From positions 62,001 to 126,000 of the forward strand of contig NZ_JACCJZ010000004.1 of NCBI RefSeq assembly GCF_013425765.1: a DNA stretch of 64,000 bases. Reading direction: 5' to 3'. Under the pieces are notes generated by a model. That model was not told where the DNA came from. It ran no database searches and saw nothing but the letters and a program-made list of their open reading frames with translations. Made by a program: the position numbers and the translations under genes. The stretch comes from Luteimonas deserti. Its GTDB lineage: Bacteria > Pseudomonadota > Gammaproteobacteria > Xanthomonadales > Xanthomonadaceae. Below are positions 19,494 through 28,311 of the stretch, piece by piece; within the stretch, counting starts at the first letter, position 1, and each line of letters opens with the position of its first letter.

Positions 19494-20051
19494 ATGCGTC
19501 TGACGACTCCGTTCTCCGTCCTGGCCTGCGCCGCCGCACTGGTGCTCGTCGCCTGCGGCGCTAGCGACGAGCCGCCTGCCGCAACCGGCCCGCAGATCAT
19601 CGCGGCCCCGGTGCCGCCCGAGGCATTGCCCGGCTGCGCGGAGATCGCCGAGGCACTCGGTGCACTGGTGCAGGACCTGCAGGCCGTGGAACCGGCAGGT
19701 TCCCGCCAGTCCGGGCCGGACTCGCACGACCTCCGTTGCACCTGGCGCCACGCGGATGACGGTGGCGCGCTGGGCGCGATCGTGATCGTCGATGCGCAAC
19801 CGCTCACCGAGCAGGACATGCGGCGCGCGGGACTCTACGTCGATGACCCGCGCGCGGCCGCGCTGGGCGGTTTCATCGCGTTGCCCGACGGCGCGTTCGA
19901 CGGCGGGGCGGTGCTCGGACCGGTCGGTCCCCAGGTCATCGTCGGCGCGGTCACCGTCACCCTCGCCGGCAACGCGAGGGGTTCGACGGCCGAGGTGACG
20001 ATGGACCAGGCCGTCGACGGTGCGATCGCCGTCCACCGGTTGATGCGCTGA
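19494..20051 (+). CDS. Lipoprotein of unknown function
   Basis: This 185-residue protein has a clear lipoprotein signal (ACAAALVLVACGAS). A Pro/Ala-rich linker follows, then a domain of about 140 residues with two cysteines (GCAEIAEAL and LRCTWRH) that could pair. No family is recognised. It begins 51 bp after the thiolase stop and may be read from the same transcript. An in-frame GTG one codon upstream is an alternative start. Location in the periplasm or outer membrane is inferred from the lipobox alone. Confidence 0.7.
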   Translation: MRLTTPFSVLACAAALVLVACGASDEPPAATGPQIIAAPVPPEALPGCAEIAEALGALVQDLQAVEPAGSRQSGPDSHDLRCTWRHADDGGALGAIVIVDAQPLTEQDMRRAGLYVDDPRAAALGGFIALPDGAFDGGAVLGPVGPQVIVGAVTVTLAGNARGSTAEVTMDQAVDGAIAVHRLMR

Positions 20052-20306
20052 CCGGAACAGACCGAGGTCGCGGAGTGGACGAGCCTGCGTGAAGCAGGTA
20101 TCGGGCGCTTTGCGAGCCGGTCACCTTCGCAACGAAGGCCTCGGTTCACGGGCATGGCTGGACAGGTGCGGTCGTCCGGCTCGCCGAGCAGGCAACGGGG
20201 CGATGCGATTGCGGTGAACGGGTCGGCATCGCCCCGAACACGCAGCCCGGTCGCGTCGGTCCAGGCATCGGCGGCAGCCCCAGACAGCCGCCGATGTTCG
20301 GCTGCG

Positions 20307-21578
20307 CTAGACGCGCGGCGGGAGATCCCGGTCGTCTGGCAGCGTGGGCAGGCCGTGGGAATCGCGCCGCTCGGCATCGATCGACACCGGCGGTTCCTGC
20401 GACGACGGCAAGGCCACGATCGGCTGGTTGTCGGCGGCCCGCAGGGCGTTCGCGTAGCACAGGCGCGCATTGCGCTCGTCGCCACTTGCCGCGTAGTTGT
20501 CGCCCAGCTGCACCCAGGCGTCGCGCCCCGCGCCCTGTTCGATTGCACGTTGCAGGTAGTCGCGGGCCTGCGGCCAGTCGCGCTGTGCGTGATGCAGACG
20601 CGACAGGCCCAGCATCGTTCCGGAGCTCGCGGGGTGGGTCTGCAGCCAGCGTTCCAGGCGGGTACGCCGGTGTGCCGGGTCACCGGCCTCGAGCGCCGCG
20701 TAGCGGCTGACCAGGCGTTCGTCCCAGCGCGCATCCAAGGCGGTTTCCAGCGCGCGGGTCGCCGCGTCGTGCCAACCTAGGGCCACCGCCCGATCGACAT
20801 AGGCCAGCACGACCGGGGTCTCGGTACGCACCCCCTTGGGCAGGGCCTCCCAGCGCTCGGCGAGTCCGTTGCCGTCGTCGGCCTCGCGCAACGATGCCGC
20901 GGCCCAGCGCACCTCGCGATGGGCGAGCTGGCTGTCGGGCAGGGCGTGCTGGCGTCGCAACGCACCGAGCAGGCCGTAGGCCTCGGAGGCGTGCCCGGTC
21001 AAGGCCCACGCGTCGGCGCGCAGTGCCAGGCCGCGGGGCGGCAGGGGCTGCGCGGCCGGCGCTTCGAGTGCCGCCAGGGCATCGATCGGACGTTCGTCGC
21101 GCATCGCCAGCTCGGCCAGCGCGATCGCACGCGTCGCCGGATGCCGCTCGCCCAGGCGATTGAGATGTGCCTGGGCCGCGGGGGCGTCGTCCCGGGCCAG
21201 TGCCGCCTGGGCCGCAGCGAGGCGCGCGGCGGACTCGTAGTGCGGCGTCTCGTCCGCCGACTGCGCAAGCAGCTTCTCCGCTTTGGTGTAATGCCCGTGG
21301 TGCAGGGCTTCGAGGCCCTCGCCGAAGCGGCTCTGGGCCCGGGTCTCGCGGTAGCGGCCCCAGCTCCGGAACGGCAACGCGATCAGCGTGACCACCAGCC
21401 AGAACAGCACCATCGCCCCGAGCGCGATCACGATGGCGTTGACCAGGGTGGTGGTGCGATCCATGCCGCCGTGACGGATCAGGACGTAGCCGGGGTCGGC
21501 GGCCAGGAAGAAATGCGCCGCCAACGCGCCGACCAGGGCGATGACGATCCAGACCAACAGGACACGGAGCAGGGACAT
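20307..21578 (-). CDS. hemY: HemY-like inner membrane TPR protein
   Basis: This 423-residue protein begins MSLLRVLLVWIVIALVGALA and has two membrane helices within its first 70 residues, followed by TPR-like helical repeats for the rest. That is the layout of proteobacterial HemY, an envelope protein encoded with haem-biosynthesis genes; it is unrelated to the HemY oxidase of Bacillus. It starts 87 bp after hemD on the same strand, consistent with an operon. The ATG at 21578 gives the conserved N-terminus. The third usual member, hemX, is not between the two genes. Confidence 0.88.
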   Translation of the reverse strand: MSLLRVLLVWIVIALVGALAAHFFLAADPGYVLIRHGGMDRTTTLVNAIVIALGAMVLFWLVVTLIALPFRSWGRYRETRAQSRFGEGLEALHHGHYTKAEKLLAQSADETPHYESAARLAAAQAALARDDAPAAQAHLNRLGERHPATRAIALAELAMRDERPIDALAALEAPAAQPLPPRGLALRADAWALTGHASEAYGLLGALRRQHALPDSQLAHREVRWAAASLREADDGNGLAERWEALPKGVRTETPVVLAYVDRAVALGWHDAATRALETALDARWDERLVSRYAALEAGDPAHRRTRLERWLQTHPASSGTMLGLSRLHHAQRDWPQARDYLQRAIEQGAGRDAWVQLGDNYAASGDERNARLCYANALRAADNQPIVALPSSQEPPVSIDAERRDSHGLPTLPDDRDLPPRV

Positions 21579-21665
21579 GGCGGCGGTTCCGGTGAATGGC
21601 GGGTGCGGCAGAGCGCCACCCTGCCAGAGCCCGGCGTGATGGCCCCGTCGCGAACCTTCGGCCAT

Positions 21666-22445
21666 TCAGGACGCCGGGCGGGGCGCCATCGCAGCCTGCA
21701 GCAATGGTGCCGGGCGGGCGTCGTTCGCGCATCGGACATCCCGGAAGCCCAAGGCTTGGGCGCGCGCTGCGAGCCGCGGGCTCGCGGCCACGACACCGGC
21801 GCGCAGCAGCCGCGCGGCAGCGGCCTCGGGCAGGGTGGCCAGGGTCCGCTCCAGCGCCTCGGCGCTGCTGAGCGGCAGCAGCCACGGGTCGGGCAGCTGC
21901 ATCAGTGCTGCCAGCCTGGCCGGACCGGGCGTCACCGGTTGGCGCGTGTAGACATCGGCGCGCAGCACCTCCGCGCCGCCGGCGGCGAGGGCGGGGGCGA
22001 GGACACCGCGTCCTCCGGGCGCCGTGACCAGGCCGACGCGGCGACCGCGGACATCGGCCAGCGCGGGGAGGGCGAGCAGACCCTCGCTGGTCATGCGCAC
22101 GGGCGAGCAGGCATTGCCGATCCCCGCGCGGCGCAGGGCCGCGGCCGTCGTCGCACCCACCGCAAGCCAGTCCTGGGCGGGGCATGCCGGCGCCAGGGGC
22201 TGCAGGGCCCGGGCGGCGCGGACCGCGGCAGGACTGGTGAACACCACCACATCCGCGTCGAGCGCGGCGGCCAGGGTGCGCCGGGTGCCGGCGTCGTCGA
22301 GTGCGACCAGGCGCCACGGCGGCAAGGCGAACACCCGTGCGCCGAGGCGGGCCGCGGCACGACGCAGCCCGCCGTGCATGCCGGCCGGTCGCAGGGAGAT
22401 CACGTAGTATCCCGCCGGACGCGAGGAAGCTGGCGCAGCGTGCAT
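21666..22445 (-). CDS. hemD: Uroporphyrinogen-III synthase
   Basis: This 259-residue protein fits the HemD fold: N-terminal YYVISLRPAG, a mid-region of FTSPAAVRAA and WLAVGATTAAALRRAGI, and PLSSAEALERTLATLP with AGVVAASPRLA near the end. The enzyme closes and rearranges hydroxymethylbilane to uroporphyrinogen III for haem, sirohaem and cobalamin. The family is poorly conserved, so assignment rests on these fragments, length and the hemY neighbour. The ATG at 22445 fits the family N-terminus; the upstream in-frame extension does not look coding. hemC, its usual upstream partner, is not adjacent. Confidence 0.86.
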   Translation of the reverse strand: MHAAPASSRPAGYYVISLRPAGMHGGLRRAAARLGARVFALPPWRLVALDDAGTRRTLAAALDADVVVFTSPAAVRAARALQPLAPACPAQDWLAVGATTAAALRRAGIGNACSPVRMTSEGLLALPALADVRGRRVGLVTAPGGRGVLAPALAAGGAEVLRADVYTRQPVTPGPARLAALMQLPDPWLLPLSSAEALERTLATLPEAAAARLLRAGVVAASPRLAARAQALGFRDVRCANDARPAPLLQAAMAPRPAS

Positions 22446-22513
22446 GCGCGAGAGCTTGGTGGCTGCCGGCACCCGGCGCAAGCCGCCGCGAACCGCTCCC
22501 TGACAGGACCCCC

Positions 22514-22978
22514 ATGACCGACGATCCGCTGACCGCCCTCGAGGCGCATTACCGTTCCATGCCGCCCGTGGCCGCGATGCAGATCCGCATCGCCGGGTTC
22601 GATGGCGATCACCTTCACCTGCAGGCCCCCCTGGCGACCCACGTGAACGACAAGGGCACCGCCTTCGGTGGCAGCCTGACCTCGTTGATGACCCTCGCCG
22701 CATGGGGTCTCACCACGCTGCAGGTGGAAGCGGCCGGGCTGGACGCGGAGGTCTACGTGGCCGACTCGGACGTACGCTATCTCGCCCCGCTGCGTGGGGA
22801 CCTTGAAGCCCGCGCCGAACTCGCGGGCGGTGACTGGGAGGCGTTCCTGAGGACATTGCGCCAGCGGGGGCGCGCCCGGGTGAGTCTCACGGCGCAGGTC
22901 GCACTGCCCGAGGGCGGCGTCGCGGCCGAGATGCAGGCACGCTACGTGGCGATCCTGCGGCCGTCTGCGGCGGCCTGA
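22514..22978 (+). CDS. YiiD-type thioesterase-like protein
   Basis: This 154-residue single-domain protein has the hotdog-fold signature NDKGTAFGGSLTSLMTLAAW and a late YVADSDVRYLAPL strand. Both are typical of the YiiD C-terminal thioesterase family. Members are thought to hydrolyse acyl thioesters, but the physiological substrate is not established. It is divergent from hemD with a 68-bp gap, and is followed 64 bp later by a cysteine-cluster gene on the same strand, so the two may form an operon. Confidence 0.82.
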   Translation: MTDDPLTALEAHYRSMPPVAAMQIRIAGFDGDHLHLQAPLATHVNDKGTAFGGSLTSLMTLAAWGLTTLQVEAAGLDAEVYVADSDVRYLAPLRGDLEARAELAGGDWEAFLRTLRQRGRARVSLTAQVALPEGGVAAEMQARYVAILRPSAAA

Positions 22979-23042
22979 GGCTGCACTTGCGCGCGGCCTG
23001 CGGGCTGCCAGAATGCCGCGCCACCTTCCACCGCGGTTCCCG

Positions 23043-23420
23043 ATGTCGCATCCCTGCCTGACCTGTGGTGCCTGCTGTGCATTCTTCCGGGTCAGCTTCC
23101 ACTGGAGCGAGGCCGATTCCGCTTTGGGCGGGACGGTGCCGGTGGACCTGACCGAGCCGTTGCGCACGCACGAGCGGGTGATGCGCGGGACCTCCCAGGC
23201 GCATCCACGCTGCGTGGCGCTGGATGCCGACATCGGCCGGTACTCGCGCTGCAGCATCCATCCGGTGCGGCCTTCCGTCTGCGCCGCGGTGCCGGCGTCG
23301 CTCGAGGCGGGCGAGCGCAGCGCACAGTGCGACAAGGCCCGCCTCGCGCACGGCCTGCACCTGCTGGAGGCTACCGACTGGGCCTGGCGCGACGATCCGG
23401 CAGCGGGCGGAGCGGCCTGA
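23043..23420 (+). CDS. YkgJ-family cysteine cluster protein
   Basis: This 125-residue protein starts MSHPCLTCGACCAFF, the CxxCGxCC motif of the YkgJ/YcgN zinc- or iron-sulfur-binding family. Further cysteines follow in HPRCVAL, SRCSIHPVRPSVC and SAQCDKAR, giving about eight in total. Function of the family is not established. The ATG at 23043 places the motif at the N-terminus as in relatives. It converges on oleB, with a stable hairpin between the two stops. Confidence 0.85.
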   Translation: MSHPCLTCGACCAFFRVSFHWSEADSALGGTVPVDLTEPLRTHERVMRGTSQAHPRCVALDADIGRYSRCSIHPVRPSVCAAVPASLEAGERSAQCDKARLAHGLHLLEATDWAWRDDPAAGGAA

Positions 23421-23465
23421 GCCGACGCGTCCGACCGAACCTCCGCGGGTGCCGGTCCCCGCCTC

Positions 23466-23496
23466 CCCTCGCGGCGGTGTCGCTTCCGCCGCGGGG
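23466..23496. terminator. Hairpin between convergent ykgJ-like gene and oleB
   Basis: CGCGGCGG (23470-23477) pairs with CCGCCGCG (23486-23493) across an 8-nt loop, and flanking CCC/GGG pairs extend it past a one-base bulge. It lies between two convergent stops, so it could end transcripts from both sides. There is no T-tract. Confidence 0.4.
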
Positions 23497-23497
23497 C

Positions 23498-24463
23498 TCA
23501 GACCGCGGGGGCGTGGAGCGGGTGACGGTCGAGGAAGGCGCGGATCCGCGGCACGAGCACCTCGTGCCGGTCCTCCAGCACGTAGTGCCCCGCATCCTCG
23601 AATTCGACCCGCTCGGCCTGGGGCAACGCGGCGCGGAACCGCTCGAGGAAGTGCCGGTCGAAGACGAAATCCTTCAGGCCCCAGCCGATGAACGCCGGGC
23701 GATCCGCGTACTCGGGCAGACGTCGGCCTGCGGCCTCGAGCAAGGTCCAAGCGCGATCGTTCGGCCTCAGCGGAATGTCCTGCATGAAGCGGACCGTGCT
23801 GATCCGATGGCCCCAGGAGTCATAGGGGGCCACGTAGGCCCGGCGCACGTCGGCCGGCATGCGTCGCTCCACACCCAGCCACGATGCGCCCGCCGAGAAC
23901 GCGTTGAAGCCACGGATGATCCACTCGCCTACGGTGTAGTCACGACCGAGCGCGATCTGCCACGGCATCTGTTTCTCGGCCGGCATGGGGAATGCCGCCG
24001 TATTGGTGATCACCAGGCGTCGCACGCGGTGCATGTGCTCCAGCGCCCAGCCGAAGCCGATCATTCCGCCCCAGTCGTGCACAGCGAGCGTGATCGGCCC
24101 GTCCACGTCCAGATGCGCGAGCAGCGTCTGCAGGTCCTCGATGCGCGAGGCCAGCGTGTAGTCGTAGCGCGGCTCGGCGCGTGCGCCGTCATCGGGCTTG
24201 TCCGACAGGCCCATCCCGACGTGGTCGGGCACGATGCAGCGATAGCGGTCGCGCAGGCCCAGCACCAGATGCCGCCAGTAGTAACTCCAGGACGGATTGC
24301 CGTGCAGCATGACCACGATCTCGCCGTCGCGCGGACCCTCGTCGAGGTAATGCATGGCGACGCCGCGACGTACCTCGAGACGGTTCGGGTTGAACGGATA
24401 ATCAGGAAACTGCACGGCGATTGACGCCCGGATTTGGTGATGAACAGCGGGCATTGTAGTCAT
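23498..24463 (-). CDS. oleB: OleB alpha/beta-hydrolase (beta-lactone decarboxylase)
   Basis: This 321-residue protein is haloalkane-dehalogenase-like: FPDYPFNPNRLEV, then HGNPSWSYYWR (54-64), GMGLSDKP and the nucleophile elbow VHDWGGMIG with D130. A late FEDAGHYVLED holds the general-base histidine. In the olefin pathway OleB decarboxylates the beta-lactone to a cis-alkene. That role is assigned because oleA, oleC and oleD are all in this window; alone it would be called a haloalkane dehalogenase-like hydrolase. Two ATGs (24463, 24454) are possible. It is divergent from the haem oxygenase gene across about 140 bp. Confidence 0.85.
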   Translation of the reverse strand: MTTMPAVHHQIRASIAVQFPDYPFNPNRLEVRRGVAMHYLDEGPRDGEIVVMLHGNPSWSYYWRHLVLGLRDRYRCIVPDHVGMGLSDKPDDGARAEPRYDYTLASRIEDLQTLLAHLDVDGPITLAVHDWGGMIGFGWALEHMHRVRRLVITNTAAFPMPAEKQMPWQIALGRDYTVGEWIIRGFNAFSAGASWLGVERRMPADVRRAYVAPYDSWGHRISTVRFMQDIPLRPNDRAWTLLEAAGRRLPEYADRPAFIGWGLKDFVFDRHFLERFRAALPQAERVEFEDAGHYVLEDRHEVLVPRIRAFLDRHPLHAPAV

Positions 24464-24523
24464 CGCGACCCGCGACCACTCCATGTAGTGGCACGGAGAC
24501 GGCGCTGGTGCCCGATTCATGCC

Positions 24524-24547
24524 TGTTCATAAGCGGGAAAATGAACA
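24524..24547. promoter_or_regulatory. Inverted repeat between oleB and bphO
   Basis: TGTTCAT (24524-24530) and ATGAACA (24541-24547) form a perfect 7-bp inverted repeat with a 10-bp spacer in an AT-rich patch. A further ATGAACA lies at 24440-24446, just inside the oleB 5' end. The placement between divergent starts suggests an operator for oleB, bphO-bphP or both. Confidence 0.5.
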
Positions 24548-24602
24548 GAAGAAACACGCATCGCTCGGTAGACTTCATCCGGTGACTACATCCGATCGCC
24601 AA

Positions 24603-25172
24603 ATGGAGTCCTCGCTCTCGAGCGCTGACAGTGTGCGGGATCGCCTGCGCGCGGCGACGCATGCGCAGCATGCCGAGGTGGATGCGAGTTTCCCCCAGGG
24701 ACTGCGCGATCTCGCGGACTACGCGCGTTACCTGCGCGGCATGCACCGCTTCGCTGTGGACTTCGAGACCGCCGTCGGCGCGCCTGCGCGGCAGTCGCTG
24801 TGGCTGGCGCGCGATCTGGCGACGAACGACCTGGCACCGCTGCCCGTTCTCGTCGCGCAGACGCGCGTCGGCGCCGACGAGGGACTCGGCTGGTCCTACG
24901 TGATGGCCGGCAGCAGTCTCGGCGCGCGTCATCTCGCCAAGGGCGTGCGCGGACTCGGCCAGACGCCGGAGCGCGGCGCGTGTTTTCTCGCGCGTCATTC
25001 CGGCGGCGCCGACTGGCGCGACATGCAGGCGCAGCTCGCCGCGCTGGATGTCGACGACGCACCGCGGGTCGACCGCATGGTGCGTGGCGCGCGCGATGCC
25101 TTCCACCACGTCGCCGCGTGTCTTGCGGGCGGCGTCACCTTCCAATCCCTCGCCAAGGAGAGCGCCGCATGA
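24603..25172 (+). CDS. bphO: Bacterial haem oxygenase (biliverdin-forming)
   Basis: This 189-residue protein matches bacterial haem oxygenases. RLRAATHAQHAEVDASF contains the proximal haem ligand (H23, in the T-x-x-x-H pattern), and GLGWSYVMAGSSLGARHLAK is the glycine-rich distal helix. It opens haem to biliverdin, CO and iron. Its stop overlaps the bphP start (ATGA), so the enzyme supplying the chromophore is co-expressed with the photoreceptor that uses it. A GTG at 24582 is an alternative start. The upstream inverted repeat may control it. Confidence 0.9.
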   Translation: MESSLSSADSVRDRLRAATHAQHAEVDASFPQGLRDLADYARYLRGMHRFAVDFETAVGAPARQSLWLARDLATNDLAPLPVLVAQTRVGADEGLGWSYVMAGSSLGARHLAKGVRGLGQTPERGACFLARHSGGADWRDMQAQLAALDVDDAPRVDRMVRGARDAFHHVAACLAGGVTFQSLAKESAA

Positions 25173-26887
25173 ATCCGGCCCTTCAACGCGCCCTCGACGC
25201 CTGTTCGAGCGAGCAGATCCACCTGTCGGCCGCGATCCAGCCGCATGGACACCTGATTTCCTGCCAGCTGCCCGACTGGACCATCCGTCACGTCTCGGCG
25301 AATGTCGAATCGCTGACCGGCGCGCCGCCCGAGGCGATGCTCCGGCATTCCCTGCGCGAGTTCCTGACCGACGACCTGATCCAGTCCATTGCCGAGACCA
25401 TCGGTTTCGGCGAACCCGGCGCGCCGCCGCAGCGCGCGGCGGTCGCCAACATCGGCCTGCTGGCACACCTGTGCGACGTGAGCGTGCACGTGGCCGACGG
25501 CCTGGTGCACATCGAGATCGAACCACAGCCACGCAGCGCGGGCGAACGCTCACCCACGGTGGTCGCGCAGACGATGATCGCGCGTGTCGCCAACAGCGCC
25601 AACATCGCGGATTTCAACCAGCGGGTGGCCGAACAGGTCCGTCTGCTCACGGGCTACGACCGGGTGATGGTCTATCGCTTCCGCCACGACGATGCCGGCG
25701 AAGTGGTGGCCGAATCCCGTGATTCGGAGCTGACGTCGTATCTCGGCCTGCGCTATCCGGCATCCGACATTCCCGCGCAGGCGCGCGCGCTGTACCTGCG
25801 CAACCGGATCCGGGTGATTCCCGACGCGCGCTACACGCCGGTGCCGATCGTGCCGGACCGCGATGCGCGCGGCATGCCGCTGGATCTGAGTCAGCATGCG
25901 CTGCGCAGCGTCTCGCCGGTGCATCTGGAATATCTGGCGAACATGGGCGTGGCGGCGTCGATGTCGATCTCGATTATCGCCGGTGGCCGCCTGTGGGGCC
26001 TGATCGCCTGCCACCACCGGGTGCCGCGGCGCGTGCCGCCGGGCGTGCGCGCGGCGGCTGACCTGTTCGGCCTGTTCGTCTCGATGCGCATCGCCTCGCG
26101 CGAGCAGCAGCACGCGGCCGCGGTCGAGGAGGAGGCGCGCAGCGTGCGCGATACCCTGGCGCTGCGCCTTGCGAATGCAAGTACGCCGCGGATGGCGCTG
26201 GCCGGCGAGCTCGACCTGCTGGTGCGTGCGGTCGACTGCGAGGGCGCCGGACTGCTGCAGGACGGGCACTGGCACAGTGCGGGCAGGGCACCTGCCGAGA
26301 CCAGCGTGCCCAGCCTGCTGGCATGGCTCCGACGCGAAGGCGTCGGCACCGGCGGTGTGGTCAGCACGGAGCGGGCGGAGACCTGGGCCGGCTCTCTGGA
26401 GGCCGCAGACGGGCTGGCCGGAGTGCTCGCCGTGCCCCTGGACCTCGGCCGCGACGAGTGGCTGTTCTTCTTCCGCTGCGAGCAGGTGGAGGACGTGCGC
26501 TGGGCGGGCAGTCCCGAAACGCCGTTCGTGATCGACGAGGAGGGCGACAAGATCGGCCCGCGCGCGAGCTTCGCGGCATGGCACGAGACCGTGCGCGGCC
26601 TGAGCGCACCGTGGTGCGATGCCGATTTCCGCGTGGTCGAGCGCCTGCATCTGGTCGTGCGCGAACGCTACCGGAGGACCGGCCCGCAGGTGGACGCCTC
26701 GGACATCCACAGTCGCCATGCCCGCCTCGATCTGCGCAGCCAGCGGCATCGCCTGATGCAGCTGTCGGAACTGCTCAACGGCCTGGTTCACGTCAGTCCG
26801 GAAGAGGCCGCGAAGCTATCCCAGCGCATCAACCTGCTGGAGACCGAACTGCAGGGCCTGATCGGCCCCATGGCGGCCGAGGCCTGA
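25169..26887 (+). CDS. bphP: Bacteriophytochrome sensor without kinase domain
   Basis: This 572-residue red/far-red photoreceptor has the PAS-GAF-PHY core. C12 (LDACSSEQIH) is the biliverdin-attaching cysteine. The GAF domain has YPASDIP (near 203) and LRSVSPVHLEYLANMGV with the chromophore-pocket histidine, and the PHY tongue has PRASF (near 464). After the PHY domain only about 65 residues remain, forming a helix that looks like a coiled coil (ETELQGLIGPMAAEA at the end). There is no HisKA or HATPase, GGDEF or PAS output. Co-translated with bphO. It may signal through a partner protein; no response regulator is adjacent. Confidence 0.93.
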   Translation: MNPALQRALDACSSEQIHLSAAIQPHGHLISCQLPDWTIRHVSANVESLTGAPPEAMLRHSLREFLTDDLIQSIAETIGFGEPGAPPQRAAVANIGLLAHLCDVSVHVADGLVHIEIEPQPRSAGERSPTVVAQTMIARVANSANIADFNQRVAEQVRLLTGYDRVMVYRFRHDDAGEVVAESRDSELTSYLGLRYPASDIPAQARALYLRNRIRVIPDARYTPVPIVPDRDARGMPLDLSQHALRSVSPVHLEYLANMGVAASMSISIIAGGRLWGLIACHHRVPRRVPPGVRAAADLFGLFVSMRIASREQQHAAAVEEEARSVRDTLALRLANASTPRMALAGELDLLVRAVDCEGAGLLQDGHWHSAGRAPAETSVPSLLAWLRREGVGTGGVVSTERAETWAGSLEAADGLAGVLAVPLDLGRDEWLFFFRCEQVEDVRWAGSPETPFVIDEEGDKIGPRASFAAWHETVRGLSAPWCDADFRVVERLHLVVRERYRRTGPQVDASDIHSRHARLDLRSQRHRLMQLSELLNGLVHVSPEEAAKLSQRINLLETELQGLIGPMAAEA

Positions 26888-27087
26888 GTCGCGCCGCCTG
26901 CGTGACGGGCATCGCCCGCGTCGGGCACGCGATGTGGTCGGGGATCCGGGAGAGGTCGATGCCGGTCCGGATCGCGCGCGGTCGATCCGTCCGTTGCGTC
27001 GAGGCCCGATCGGCCGGGACGCCGTGCCGAAGGTCGCGGCGCCGCGAACACGGTGACATGCGCAGGGCCGCGGCGGCGTCCGACACG

Positions 27088-27109
27088 AAAAAGGCCGGAC
27101 ATGCCGGCC
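27088..27109 (-). terminator. Rho-independent terminator of oleA
   Basis: On the minus strand GGCCGG, a 5-nt loop and CCGGCC are followed directly by TTTTT (27092-27088), about 45 bp past the oleA stop. This is a textbook intrinsic terminator. Confidence 0.85.
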
Positions 27110-27153
27110 CTCATCACAACCGGCGCTGACGGCCGGCCACTACGCCGCAGGCG

Positions 27154-28170
27154 TCACCACTCGACCTCGGCCATCGAACAGTTCAGCCCCGATCCGATGC
27201 CGAGCAGGGCGATGCGGTCGCCCTTCTTCAACCGGCCGAGGGCCTTGAGCTTGCTCAGCACGATCGGCACCGACGCCGGGCCGATGTTGCCGTGCTCGCC
27301 GAAGATGGTGTGCACCTTCTTCGGATCGATGCCGAAGGTCTGCACGAAGGCGCCGGTGTGCACCTTGCTCACCTGGTGGATCACGAACTGGTCCAGCTCC
27401 TCGACCACCCAGCCCATCGCTTCGCGCGCGGCGATGAAGGTCTTCTGCGCGAGCTTCATGCCTTCCATCAGCAGCATGCGGGTATCGGTGACCATGCGGT
27501 CGAGGTTGCCGCGGCACAGGGTGTTCCACTCGGTCGCCGAGCGCGTCACGCCGCCCTTGTAGCGCGGTGCGTCGGGGATCAGGTCGGCACGCGCCAGCAC
27601 CATCGCCGCCGAACCGCAGCCGAGCGTGAGCGTGGCCAGCTCGTTGCGGAAATCGTCCTCGGTGGTCTCCGGACGCAGCAGCCGCTCGATGGTCTTCTCG
27701 TAGGCGAGGTTCGCGGTCTCGCCGTCGACGATCAGCGCGTAGTCGATCTCGCCCAGCTCGATCATGCGGCTGGCGACATCCATGCCGTTGACGAAGGCGA
27801 GGCAGGCGTTGGCGAGGTCGTAGTTCTGGCAGGTGTCGGGGATGCCGAGGTTGCCGCCGACGATGCTGGCCGTCGACGGCTCGAGATAGTCGCGGCTGAC
27901 CGAGGTATTGACCAGCAGCCCCAGCTTGCCCACCTCGATGCCGGCATCGTCGAGCGCCTTGCGCCCGGCCATCGTCGCGGCATCGGAGGCCAGCACGTCG
28001 TCGTCCCAGAGACGACGCTCGTGAATGCCGGCGATGTCCTTGAGCACGTCGGTCTTGATGCCGAGTCGGTCGAGTGTCGGCTTCAGCCGTGCGTTGATGT
28101 CGTCACTGGTGACGCGGCGCGGCGCATCGACATGGGCGAGGCCGGCGATGGCGACGTTCTTGAAGAGCAT
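27154..28170 (-). CDS. oleA: OleA thiolase-fold acyl-CoA condensing enzyme
   Basis: This 338-residue protein is closely similar along its whole length to Xanthomonas campestris OleA as I remember it. It begins MLFKNVAIAGLAHVDAP, with E97 (SRDYLEPST) and C123 (NACLAFVNG) aligning with Glu117 and Cys143 of the published numbering. The histidine in FVIHQVS and asparagine in GEHGNIGP complete the thiolase site. It joins two fatty acyl-CoAs head to head to a beta-ketoacid, the first step in long-chain olefin synthesis. The ATG at 28170 gives the family N-terminus. It is a single gene with its own terminator, 142 bp after a small lipoprotein gene. Confidence 0.95.
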   Translation of the reverse strand: MLFKNVAIAGLAHVDAPRRVTSDDINARLKPTLDRLGIKTDVLKDIAGIHERRLWDDDVLASDAATMAGRKALDDAGIEVGKLGLLVNTSVSRDYLEPSTASIVGGNLGIPDTCQNYDLANACLAFVNGMDVASRMIELGEIDYALIVDGETANLAYEKTIERLLRPETTEDDFRNELATLTLGCGSAAMVLARADLIPDAPRYKGGVTRSATEWNTLCRGNLDRMVTDTRMLLMEGMKLAQKTFIAAREAMGWVVEELDQFVIHQVSKVHTGAFVQTFGIDPKKVHTIFGEHGNIGPASVPIVLSKLKALGRLKKGDRIALLGIGSGLNCSMAEVEW

Positions 28171-28311
28171 GGGCTGGGCGCCGGATCTGGCAAGGGAGCC
28201 GCATAGGGTAACCGCTTCGGCAGATCGGCGCATTCCGCGCGGTCGCATCGGCGCGGCGCGTTTCGCGACGTCGTTGGCGTCACTCCGATCTGCGCTCGCA
28301 GGCGCGCCCGT

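Noticed and set aside
23498..24463. Haloalkane dehalogenase
   Set aside because: The fold and motifs match, but oleA, oleC and oleD in the same window make OleB the better call.
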